A stretch of 64,000 nt of DNA from Prochlorococcus marinus str. MIT 9301 (GTDB taxonomy: Bacteria; Cyanobacteriota; Cyanobacteriia; PCC-6307; Cyanobiaceae). A program made the position numbers and the translations under genes. Where the stretch lies: the NCBI RefSeq assembly GCF_000015965.1, contig NC_009091.1, forward strand, positions 1,240,001-1,304,000. The letters run 5' to 3'. A model generated the notes under the pieces. It was not told the origin of the DNA. It was given only the letters and a program-made list of their open reading frames with translations, and searched no databases. Of this stretch, positions 10,371 through 18,155 are shown piece by piece. Position 1 is the stretch's first letter, and every line of letters begins with the position of its first letter.

Positions 10371-11258
10371 TTAAATTGAGGTAAATAATTTCTTGAACGA
10401 TTGTTCAATATCCGTTTCTCTCATAAAAGTTTCACCAATTAATACTCCCTTGATGCCAATAGATCTAAGCGATTCTAAATCTTCGGCACAATTAATTCCA
10501 GATTCACTTATGGGAATAATATTTTGTTTTAGAAATATATCTGCATATGTATGCATCAATTCTATTGATGTTTTTAAATCTGTTTTAAAAGTCTTTAAGT
10601 CCCTATTATTTATTCCAATCAAATTAAAAGATTTTAACTTTAGAATCCTTTCTAATTCATCTGCATTATGGACTTCAACAAGAACACTCATCTTTAAATT
10701 ATCAGCTATTTTCTTTAAATAAATTAAATCGTCATCACTTAAAATCGCAGCGATTAATAATATTGCATCAGCACCAGATACCCTTGCTTTATAAATCTGA
10801 TAAGCAGAAATAATAAAATCTTTGCAGAGTAGAGGGAGATTAGTTGATCTCCTTACAGTTTCGAGTATTTCATAACTACCTTGAAAGAACCTTTTATCGG
10901 TAAGTACTGAGATACATGATGCACCTAATCCTTCGTAACAAATTGCTATGTTTTCAGGGTTAAAATCTTTTCTAATAACTCCTTTACTTGGACTAGCTTT
11001 TTTTATTTCAGCAATAACTCCTGGTTTTATTTTTGACTCCAAAATATTTTTATAAAAATCTTTGGGAGTTGGAAGTTTTTCAATCTTTTTGATGAGATCT
11101 TCTAAAGAGACTATTTTTTTAAAATTCTTAATTTCAATATCTTTGTGCCATACAATTTCTTCCAGAATATTTTTTGCTTGTGCTTCTCTATGAGGTACAG
11201 CATATTCTAAATTTTCTACCCTTACTGTTGGATTTGGTGGCCTGCGTCTTATCTCCAT
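10371..11258 (-). CDS. trpC: Indole-3-glycerol phosphate synthase
   Basis: The product catalyses ring closure to indole-3-glycerol phosphate in tryptophan synthesis. The family core [18 protein letters not shown] is near residue 97-115, followed by [25 protein letters not shown] and the phosphate-binding [10 protein letters not shown]. At 295 residues it carries the N-terminal extension ([14 protein letters not shown]) common in cyanobacterial TrpC. It starts 12 bases after the lpd stop on the same strand, so co-transcription is likely. Confidence 0.96.
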   Translation of the reverse strand: MEIRRRPPNPTVRVENLEYAVPHREAQAKNILEEIVWHKDIEIKNFKKIVSLEDLIKKIEKLPTPKDFYKNILESKIKPGVIAEIKKASPSKGVIRKDFNPENIAICYEGLGASCISVLTDKRFFQGSYEILETVRRSTNLPLLCKDFIISAYQIYKARVSGADAILLIAAILSDDDLIYLKKIADNLKMSVLVEVHNADELERILKLKSFNLIGINNRDLKTFKTDLKTSIELMHTYADIFLKQNIIPISESGINCAEDLESLRSIGIKGVLIGETFMRETDIEQSFKKLFTSI

Positions 11259-11270
11259 TAATTTTAGAAA

Positions 11271-12710
11271 TTATTTTATTTGAGAAGCTGCTTGTTTATA
11301 TGCGACCTCAACTACTTCACTAAGAGTAGGATGAGTATGAACTTCTTTAGATAATTGAATTACATCTTGGTTCCTTGAAATAGCGTTCGAAATTTCTTGA
11401 ATTAAATCAGCTGCATGTAACCCAAAAATATGAGCACCTAATACTTTCCCATTATCTTTGTTGAAAATCAACTTTAGCAATCCGTCACTCTCCAATTCAG
11501 CCAATGCTTTTGAATTAGCCTTAAAGAAACTTTTGACAACTCCCAAAGTAAAATTTTCTTTTGCAGATATCTCCTCAGCTTCAGCTTCTGAGAGACCAAC
11601 TGAACTTATCTCTGGGTGAGTAAAGGTTGCTGCAGGTATACTTTTATAGTTAATTCCGACATTACCACCGCAAATATTATCAACAGCAACAGTACCCTGC
11701 GCTGCAGCTGTATGGGCAAGCATTAGTTTGCCCGTTACATCTCCAACGGCCCAAATGTTAGGTATTATTTCATCACCATTCTTAACTCTCATCTGATCAT
11801 CTATAGGAATAAACCCTTTTACTGTTTCGATACCAACCGACTCAAGATTTAAGTTATTACTATTAGGACTTCTGCCAGTAGCAACTAGTACAGCGTCAAC
11901 TTCTAAAGTTTCTACAACTTCCTTAGATTTTGCATCCGTCAGTTCTATTTTTACAGGACATCCAGGTATTATTTTTGTCGCAAAGACATTTGATTTTGTA
12001 TCTATATCTCTTGCTTGAATAAGGTTCTTCTTAGCAATTTTAGTGATGTCTGGATCAAATGTTGGCATAATATTTTCCAAAGCCTCGATCATGGTAACTT
12101 CACAACCAAGCGCGGTATAAACATCAGCAAATTCTAGTCCTATATATCCACTTCCAATAATTGCTATCCATCTTGGAAGCCACTCAAGTTTAACCGCATC
12201 ATCACTAGTGAATACGGTCCTATTATCCAAAGTTATTCCACGGGGCACAAAAGGAGAAGAACCTGTTGCTATAACAATATTCTTACATGTAAAAATTTTA
12301 TCAATTCCGTTTTTATCTCTTACACCTACTTTTTGATTTCCTTCAATTCTTCCAATTCCCAAAATAATTTCAACTCCACTTCTTTTAAGAGTTTTTGTTA
12401 AATTTTCTCTAACATTTAAGACTAAATTATTTGCATGATCTGCAATTTTTGATCTCTCGAACCTTACTGGAGAAGCATGAATACCAAATTTAGCTAAATG
12501 TTCATAATCAGCTATTTCTCTAACTTTTCCACTTGCAGCCAAAAGAGCTTTAGATGGAACACAACCCTTGTTAACACAAGTACCTCCCATATCAGAAGAT
12601 TCTACTATTGCGACTTTCAGTCCCTTGCCAGCAGCATGTTTAGCGGCATCAAAACCTCCATATCCTGCTCCTATTACAATTAAATCGAAATCAAAACTTG
12701 AATCAGTCAC
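11271..12710 (-). CDS. lpd: Dihydrolipoamide dehydrogenase (E3)
   Basis: This flavoprotein disulfide reductase serves pyruvate dehydrogenase and the glycine cleavage system. The FAD-binding GAGYGGFDAAKHAA is at the N-terminus, with the redox-active CVNKGCVPSKALL soon after. The NAD-binding IIGSGYIGLEFADVYTALG is near residue 180, and the terminal HTHPTLSEVVEVA carries the catalytic His. At 479 residues it is a standard length. It is in a minus-strand run with the SpoU methyltransferase upstream (7-base gap) and trpC downstream. Confidence 0.95.
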   Translation of the reverse strand: MTDSSFDFDLIVIGAGYGGFDAAKHAAGKGLKVAIVESSDMGGTCVNKGCVPSKALLAASGKVREIADYEHLAKFGIHASPVRFERSKIADHANNLVLNVRENLTKTLKRSGVEIILGIGRIEGNQKVGVRDKNGIDKIFTCKNIVIATGSSPFVPRGITLDNRTVFTSDDAVKLEWLPRWIAIIGSGYIGLEFADVYTALGCEVTMIEALENIMPTFDPDITKIAKKNLIQARDIDTKSNVFATKIIPGCPVKIELTDAKSKEVVETLEVDAVLVATGRSPNSNNLNLESVGIETVKGFIPIDDQMRVKNGDEIIPNIWAVGDVTGKLMLAHTAAAQGTVAVDNICGGNVGINYKSIPAATFTHPEISSVGLSEAEAEEISAKENFTLGVVKSFFKANSKALAELESDGLLKLIFNKDNGKVLGAHIFGLHAADLIQEISNAISRNQDVIQLSKEVHTHPTLSEVVEVAYKQAASQIK

Positions 12711-12717
12711 TTTTTAT

Positions 12718-13563
12718 TTATTTATTAGAGGTGTATGCGACTCTTTTTCGTTCTAGTAATAATGGAACTGCAACACAAGCCACATTCAATGATTCTACAA
12801 GCTCACTATGCGGAATTGTAATTGTTTCATTAAAAGCTTCTTGAATTTTCTTATGAATACCTTGACCTTCATTACCCAAAATCAAGACAGTAGACTTAGT
12901 CCAATCAATTTCCCAGTATGGTTTTGAAGTTTTTTTTGAGCTTTTATTAAAGCTACTAGTGGAAAAAATCTTAAATCCTTCATTTGATAATTCAGATAAA
13001 GACTTTAATAAAGAATTTATTATTTCTTCTTCAGTACCCTCATATCTTTTAAATGGGAGATTAAAGACCGCGCCAGTTGATGCTCTTAATACTTTTTGGT
13101 TTAATGGGTGCGCACCTCCAGCTAAAAAAATTGCATCGACACCAGCAGCTAAAGCAGTTCTAAAAAGATTACCCATATTCCCAGGATCTTGAATTCTATC
13201 AAGAACAAGAATAAAATCATCTTTACTATTGAATTGATAATTAGGTATCGATGAAATTTCTACTAATGCTGCGATGCCATCTGGATTAACTGTTGAAATC
13301 GCAGAAGCTAAAACCTCCTCAGAGACCAAAGTTAATAATGATTCATCAAACTGTTTGCTAAGATTTTGGTTTTTTATTAGCCATTTTTCAGTAACTAAAA
13401 TTTTGGAGGGAGAATTTCCAGACTTAAGCAATTCCTCAATAAGATGGGTACCTTCTATACAAAAAAAATCTTTATCTTTGCGAGAGGATCCGCTTTTAAA
13501 TGATCTAAATCTTTTAACTAGATTATTGTTTTTACTAGTTATTTTTAAAAAAGTATTTTCTAT
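12718..13563 (-). CDS. SpoU-family RNA 2'-O-methyltransferase, non-canonical start inferred
   Basis: The SPOUT domain is clear: LDRIQDPGNMGNLFRTA, AGVDAIFLAGG, LILGNEGQGI and SLNVACVAVPLLL. The first in-frame ATG/GTG/TTG is TTG 13431, which gives 237 residues but cuts off most of the N-terminal substrate-binding domain. Upstream, the same frame encodes KNNNLVKRFRSF and KDFFCIEGTHLIEELLK, which match the family N-terminus. The frame is open to about 13598 but holds only ATA or similar codons. I extended to ATA 13563 (281 residues). The rRNA or tRNA target cannot be read from the sequence. Confidence 0.82.
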   Translation of the reverse strand: MENTFLKITSKNNNLVKRFRSFKSGSSRKDKDFFCIEGTHLIEELLKSGNSPSKILVTEKWLIKNQNLSKQFDESLLTLVSEEVLASAISTVNPDGIAALVEISSIPNYQFNSKDDFILVLDRIQDPGNMGNLFRTALAAGVDAIFLAGGAHPLNQKVLRASTGAVFNLPFKRYEGTEEEIINSLLKSLSELSNEGFKIFSTSSFNKSSKKTSKPYWEIDWTKSTVLILGNEGQGIHKKIQEAFNETITIPHSELVESLNVACVAVPLLLERKRVAYTSNK

Positions 13564-13752
13564 GAGTAGTTTTAAAAATTCGTTATCAACTACATTTTAA
13601 TTACATAAATATTTTGATCAATTGTTTATTAAATTTTTATTTCCCAAGAAATAAAAAAATATATTTTCACTTTTAATTAATATTCAAGACGTTACATAGG
13701 GTGGACTTACTAATTTTCGTTTGTCATCATGAATCTAATAAATTAAGTCTTA

Positions 13753-15123
13753 ATGATTTGCGGTAGCAAAAATAAGTCATATCTTAAATCACAAAATTTA
13801 AAGATTTTTGGCCAAGGCAAATTAAATGGAATCGTTGAAATAAGTGGTGCGAAGAATTCGGCCTTAGTTTTACTTGCTGCATCATTACTAACTAATGAAA
13901 GAATAGTTCTTCAGAATGTTCCTCGCCTCACTGACATTGAAAAAATGGCTAATATCCTTAGAAATTTAGGGGTTAAAATAGTAGAAAAAAACAATAGATT
14001 AGAGTTAGATTCACAAAATATTTCTATTAAAGAACTTCCATATGAACTTGTTAATGGACTAAGAGCAAGTTTCTTTTGTATCGGTCCACTATTAAGTAAA
14101 TTTGGAGAAGCTAAAGTCCCTTTGCCTGGAGGGTGCAATATTGGTTCAAGGCCAATAGATGAGCACATTAATGGGCTTAAAGCACTAGGAGCGGAAATTC
14201 TTATTGAAGAAGAAATTGTCAAAGCAAATATAAAAGGAGATAAAAGCAGATTAATTGGTACCCATATCAAATTAAAGTGCCCAAGCGTAGGAGCTACTGA
14301 AACTTTAATAATGGCCGCATCATTAGCAGAGGGAAGAACTACGATTGAGAATGCTGCAAGAGAACCTGAAATTCAGGATCTATGCCAAATGCTAAATAAA
14401 ATGGGGGCAAAAATTTACGACTCTGGCAAAGAAAAAATAATTATTGATGGTGTTAATGAGCTGTGTGGTTGTAGTCATAAAGTAATTCCAGATCGAATAG
14501 AGGCTGGCACTTTTTTAATAGCTGCTGCTGCGACTTCCTCTTCGATAACAATATCTCCTGTAATTCCTAATCATCTTGAAGCTGTCACGAATAAGCTTCA
14601 AGAGAGCGGAAGTAAAATTACGATTAAAGGTAATTCAATTACAATCAACTGTAATAAGATCAAAGGGGTAGATATTGAAACAGCTCCTTTTCCAGGATTT
14701 CCAACTGATTTGCAAGCACCATTTACAACTTTAATGGCAATCGCAAATGGTGAATCAAAGATAACAGAAACAATTTTCGAAAATAGAATGAACCATGTTC
14801 ATTTACTTAACAAAATGGGGGCGAATATAAAATTAAACAAAAACATAGCTCACATCAAAGGTGTTAAAAAATTTAAGGGGATGGATCTAGTTGGATCTGA
14901 TTTGAGGACTTCAGCTGCATTAATAATTGCTGGGATTATAGCTGAAGGAACTAGTACAATTTCTGGTTTAGAGCATTTGGATAGAGGTTATGAAAATTTT
15001 GAATCAAAACTAAAAATATTGGGTATAAAAATTACCAGAGAGTTTAACAAAAAAACTTTGAAAAATAAGGAATTTAAGACGAGTTCAGACCCAGCAGATA
15101 TTCCTCGATATAAAGCAGCCTAA
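13753..15123 (+). CDS. murA: UDP-N-acetylglucosamine 1-carboxyvinyltransferase
   Basis: MurA performs the first committed step of peptidoglycan synthesis, adding enolpyruvate to UDP-GlcNAc. The catalytic lysine region ISGAKNSAL is at residues 30-38. The active-site cysteine is C128 in PLPGGCNIGSRPIDEH, so the enzyme has the fosfomycin-sensitive type of residue. FPGFPTDLQAPF and RGYENFESKL are further family blocks. At 456 residues it has a slightly extended C-terminus. About 150 AT-rich bases separate it from the divergent SpoU gene. Confidence 0.96.
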   Translation: MICGSKNKSYLKSQNLKIFGQGKLNGIVEISGAKNSALVLLAASLLTNERIVLQNVPRLTDIEKMANILRNLGVKIVEKNNRLELDSQNISIKELPYELVNGLRASFFCIGPLLSKFGEAKVPLPGGCNIGSRPIDEHINGLKALGAEILIEEEIVKANIKGDKSRLIGTHIKLKCPSVGATETLIMAASLAEGRTTIENAAREPEIQDLCQMLNKMGAKIYDSGKEKIIIDGVNELCGCSHKVIPDRIEAGTFLIAAAATSSSITISPVIPNHLEAVTNKLQESGSKITIKGNSITINCNKIKGVDIETAPFPGFPTDLQAPFTTLMAIANGESKITETIFENRMNHVHLLNKMGANIKLNKNIAHIKGVKKFKGMDLVGSDLRTSAALIIAGIIAEGTSTISGLEHLDRGYENFESKLKILGIKITREFNKKTLKNKEFKTSSDPADIPRYKAA

Positions 15124-15154
15124 ATTACAAAAAGCTTGAAAACTATATAAATGT

Positions 15155-15265
15155 TTAAACGTAAGCAATATTAATGAGTGAAATGCAGCCTAAAAATATG
15201 ATAAACAACACTAAAAAGCGACTTGACCAAATTTTATTTAAACCACTAATCTTGAGATCATTCAT
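15155..15265 (-). CDS. Small single-span membrane protein, 36 residues, unrecognised
   Basis: The ORF starts at an ATG that overlaps the stop of the preceding small ORF (ATGA), a common translational-coupling arrangement. The N-terminal half is polar and basic (MNDLKISGLNKIWSSR). The C-terminal half is one hydrophobic span (FLVLFIIFLGCISLINIAYV). It ends 31 bases from the convergent murA stop. I do not recognise a family. Support comes from the coupling and the clean membrane topology. Confidence 0.45.
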   Translation of the reverse strand: MNDLKISGLNKIWSSRFLVLFIIFLGCISLINIAYV

Positions 15266-15369
15266 ACCCATGTTCCGCTATTAGATCCAAATGCTGTCAA
15301 AATTGTGACTGCAATGAAAAGATAGGGAGCAAATCTTAAAGATAATTTTTTTGCTTTAATTTTAGACAT
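15262..15369 (-). CDS. Small single-span membrane protein, 35 residues, unrecognised
   Basis: The ORF runs from ATG 15369 to TGA 15262. It encodes a basic head (MSKIKAKKLSLR) followed by one hydrophobic segment (FAPYLFIAVTILTAFG) and a short tail ending GTWV. Cyanobacteria have many single-span subunits of this size in photosystems, cytochrome b6f and NDH-1, but this one does not match any I know. An AT-rich TATATT-like box lies just upstream. No Shine-Dalgarno is visible. Confidence 0.5.
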   Translation of the reverse strand: MSKIKAKKLSLRFAPYLFIAVTILTAFGSNSGTWV

Positions 15370-15407
15370 TTAAGTTTTTTTTTAAATATAACATAATATT
15401 ACTGAAT

Positions 15408-15479
15408 ATGAAGTTTCACTCCCGTAAACAGGCTTTAAACTGGGCAACTGTTACAAAAACGTACCGTATATGTCAATAA
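15408..15479 (+). CDS. Possible 23-residue peptide or structured leader
   Basis: The ORF reads MKFHSRKQALNWATVTKTYR followed by ICQ and a TAA. It is basic, has no membrane span and is visibly richer in G and C than its AT-rich flanks. Inside it GTAAACAG (15424-15431) and CTGTTAC form an imperfect inverted repeat, so the same bases could instead be a structured RNA or a binding site. It diverges from the small membrane ORF pair. Confidence 0.25.
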   Translation: MKFHSRKQALNWATVTKTYRICQ

Positions 15480-15615
15480 TATCATTTTAATCTTAATTAT
15501 TGTCAGAAATTCAATAAATATAATTCTATTTTTTAGCAAAAAGATTAGCAATTAACAAGCGTTATCTTGATAACTGTTCATTGGCAAAAACAATAGTCAA
15601 TGAGTTGATTTTTGT

Positions 15616-15621
15616 TATAAT
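15616..15621 (+). promoter_or_regulatory. -10 box for tRNA-Leu
   Basis: A perfect TATAAT lies 28 bases upstream of the first base of tRNA-Leu. I see no good -35 at the right distance, which is common for tRNA promoters in AT-rich cyanobacteria. Transcription from it could continue into argD. Confidence 0.5.
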
Positions 15622-15648
15622 AAAAAAGTTCATTTTTGCAAAAGCCTT

Positions 15649-15730
15649 GGGAGCGTGGTGGAATTGGTAGACGCACCGCACTCAAAATGCGGCACCTTCG
15701 GGTATGTCGGTTCAAGTCCGACCGCTCCCA
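15649..15730 (+). tRNA. tRNA-Leu(CAA)
   Basis: An 82-base class II tRNA with acceptor stem GGGAGCG/CGCTCCC. The anticodon loop CTCAAAA between CCGCA and TGCGG gives anticodon CAA. A variable arm (CACCTTCGGGTATG) and the TTCAAGTC T-loop are present. The CCA end is not encoded. argD begins five bases after the discriminator base. Confidence 0.96.
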
Positions 15731-15735
15731 CTTTG

Positions 15736-16911
15736 ATGAATACATATAGTAGATTCGATATATCTTTCAAAAAAGGAAAAGGTTGTTGGCTATGGGACAA
15801 AACAGGTAAAAAATATCTTGATGCAGTCGCTGGTATAGCAACTTGTAGTCTTGGCCATAGCGATAGAGTTTTAAGAAGAAGGCTATCAACTCAACTAAGA
15901 AAGATTCAGCACATTTCCAATCTCTACAACATTGAAGAACAAGAACAATTAAGCAGAACTTTAACAAATATAAGTTGCGCCAAAAGTGTCTTCTTCTGCA
16001 ACAGTGGTGCGGAAGCAAATGAATCAGCAATTAAATTAATTAAAAAATATGGTAATACAATAAATAAGGGTAAAGAATCGATTATTCTCGCTGCAGAATC
16101 CAGCTTTCATGGAAGGACGCTGGCAGCATTGAGTGCTACTGGACAGCCCAAATATCAAAAAGGCTTCGAACCATTGATTCAAGGGTTCAAATTTTTTAAA
16201 TTTAACAATTTTGATTCGGTAAAAAAATTATTTGAAGAGTGTGAAAATAATAATCAAAAAATTTCAGGCGTTTTAGTTGAACCAATACAAGGTGAAGGTG
16301 GCGTAATTCCTGGAAGCAAAATATTTTTTAAAAGTCTGAGAAATATATGTGATGAATATAATTCTCTCCTAATTTTAGATGAGGTTCAAAGTGGAGTAGG
16401 TCGAACTGGGAAAATGTGGGGTTATGAGAATTTAGGCATTGAACCTGATGGATTCACCCTTGCTAAAGGATTAGGAGGAGGTCATGCAATTGGAGCATTA
16501 TTAGTAAAAGAAAAAGCCAATATTTTTTATCCAGGAGATCATGCAAGTACATTTGGGGGTAACCCTTTCGCCTGTAAAGCTGCCCTAACTGTATTAGAAG
16601 AAATAAATAGAAGAAATCTTATCAATAATGTTTATCTAAGGGGGGAACAATTAAGTGCTGGATTTGAAGAATTATCAAAAAAATTTCCAAATATTATTAC
16701 CGGTAAAAGAGGTTTAGGTTTAATACAAGGTCTTGTAATCAATAAAGATTATGTTGATGCAAAAAAAATTACATTAAAAGCTTTTGATAAAGGGTTACTG
16801 GTGGTTCCGGCAGGAGGAAATGTTGTAAGGATTGTCCCACCATTAGTTATATCTCGAAGAGAAATTAATATTCTTTTGGATAAGCTAAATTTAATTTTTG
16901 GAGAGTTATAG
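15736..16911 (+). CDS. argD: Acetylornithine aminotransferase
   Basis: This is a class III PLP aminotransferase of arginine synthesis. The PLP lysine is in FTLAKGLGGGHAIGA; LLILDEVQSGVGRTG and CNSGAEANESAIKL are further family blocks. The open frame extends back through tRNA-Leu, so the start must be the ATG at 15736, which gives 391 residues, a normal length. That leaves only five bases between tRNA and start codon, so an argD mRNA released by tRNA 3' processing would be nearly leaderless. Confidence 0.94.
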   Translation: MNTYSRFDISFKKGKGCWLWDKTGKKYLDAVAGIATCSLGHSDRVLRRRLSTQLRKIQHISNLYNIEEQEQLSRTLTNISCAKSVFFCNSGAEANESAIKLIKKYGNTINKGKESIILAAESSFHGRTLAALSATGQPKYQKGFEPLIQGFKFFKFNNFDSVKKLFEECENNNQKISGVLVEPIQGEGGVIPGSKIFFKSLRNICDEYNSLLILDEVQSGVGRTGKMWGYENLGIEPDGFTLAKGLGGGHAIGALLVKEKANIFYPGDHASTFGGNPFACKAALTVLEEINRRNLINNVYLRGEQLSAGFEELSKKFPNIITGKRGLGLIQGLVINKDYVDAKKITLKAFDKGLLVVPAGGNVVRIVPPLVISRREINILLDKLNLIFGEL

Positions 16912-16922
16912 CAATTTAAATT

Positions 16923-18155
16923 TTGAAAAATGCAAATTTAAAAACTTTTGAATTATTATCACCTAAATATGAAAGGGATAATATCAATTTAGGCTTATCA
17001 AGAATTAAAAAAGCACTTCAAAAACTTGGCAATCCTTGCGAGAATATTCCAGCGATACAAATTATTGGAACCAATGGGAAAGGATCAATCGCGGCATATT
17101 TAGAAAGTATACTTTTTGAATCTAAAAGGAATTTTGGTGTAACGACATCACCTCATCTCTTGGACATATGCGAGAGAATCAGAGTTAATAAAAAAAATAT
17201 TAACAAAACTGATTTTGAAAAAATCTATAGATTAATAGAAAAAAAATTTTCAACATTTGAATTAACTCCTTTTGAAAAAATCATTTGCTGCGCACTGAAT
17301 TTTTTTGACAATAAAAAAGTTGAATTGCTCATTCTTGAAGCTGGCTTAGGGGGAAGATTAGACGCGACAACAGCCCATAAATTTAGACCAATAATTGCTA
17401 TTGGGAATATTGGCTTAGACCATAAAGAATTTCTCGGAGATACGATTGAAAAAATTGCCGAAGAAAAATTAGCAGTTATTGAAAAAAACGCAATCGTCAT
17501 CTCATGCAAACAAAATAGTCAAGTTGAAAATTTAATAACCCAAAAAGTTCAAGAGGTTGGAGCAGAAATTATCTGGAAAGATGCAATCACAAGCAGCTTT
17601 GAGATTGGATTAAAAGGAATTTTTCAAAAGCAAAATGCCTCAGTAGCTGTTGGTGCAATTGAAGCGCTGAATAATTTGGGATTTAATATAAAAGAGAAAT
17701 ATATATCTGAAGGTCTTAAAAAGACATCTTGGAAAGGTAGGTTAGAAATAATAAATTATTTGAACAAAGAAATTCTTGTAGATTGTGCGCATAATTATCC
17801 TGCTGCTAAAGCACTCTCTCATGAGCGAAGCAATTGGGAGAATGAAGATAAAGGAATTTATTGGATTTTGGGTGTCCAAAGACAAAAAGATATTTACGCA
17901 ATATTAAAAACACTTCTAAAGAAAAGTGATCACTTATTACTTGTGCCAGTCCCAAACCAACCTAGTTGGCAATTAAACGATCTCTCACATATTAAAAAAA
18001 TTGTCCCTCAAAAAACAATTGAATTTAAAACATTTGAACTTGCCATTGAGTATTTATTTTCCCTAGAAAAATGGCCACCTAATCATCCTGTTCTAACAGG
18101 TTCTATTTTTTTAGTTGCTGAATTTATTAAATTTGCGAATAAAGAAAAAAATTAA
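16923..18155 (+). CDS. folC: Folylpolyglutamate / dihydrofolate synthase
   Basis: This Mur-ligase-fold ATPase joins glutamate to dihydropteroate or folate. The P-loop IIGTNGKGSIAAYLESIL is near residue 47-64, followed by TSPHLLDICERIRVN and LEAGLGGRLDATTA. It starts at TTG 16923, 11 bases after argD. At 410 residues it is typical. Its 3' end overlaps the convergent FAD oxidase gene by 4 bases. Confidence 0.93.
   Translation: MKNANLKTFELLSPKYERDNINLGLSRIKKALQKLGNPCENIPAIQIIGTNGKGSIAAYLESILFESKRNFGVTTSPHLLDICERIRVNKKNINKTDFEKIYRLIEKKFSTFELTPFEKIICCALNFFDNKKVELLILEAGLGGRLDATTAHKFRPIIAIGNIGLDHKEFLGDTIEKIAEEKLAVIEKNAIVISCKQNSQVENLITQKVQEVGAEIIWKDAITSSFEIGLKGIFQKQNASVAVGAIEALNNLGFNIKEKYISEGLKKTSWKGRLEIINYLNKEILVDCAHNYPAAKALSHERSNWENEDKGIYWILGVQRQKDIYAILKTLLKKSDHLLLVPVPNQPSWQLNDLSHIKKIVPQKTIEFKTFELAIEYLFSLEKWPPNHPVLTGSIFLVAEFIKFANKEKN

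Larger units (their letters stand above)
15124..15648. other. 525-bp stretch between murA and tRNA-Leu with only very short ORFs
   Basis: No conventional gene fits here. I can see a coupled pair of 35 and 36 residue membrane ORFs on the minus strand (15155-15369), a 23-codon plus-strand ORF (15408-15479) of higher GC, and an AT-rich segment ending in a TATAAT box ahead of tRNA-Leu. These are listed separately. Confidence 0.6.

Noticed and set aside
15655-15735. Open frame running from inside tRNA-Leu into argD
   Set aside because: These 27 codons are the tRNA read as protein. The argD family start matches ATG 15736.
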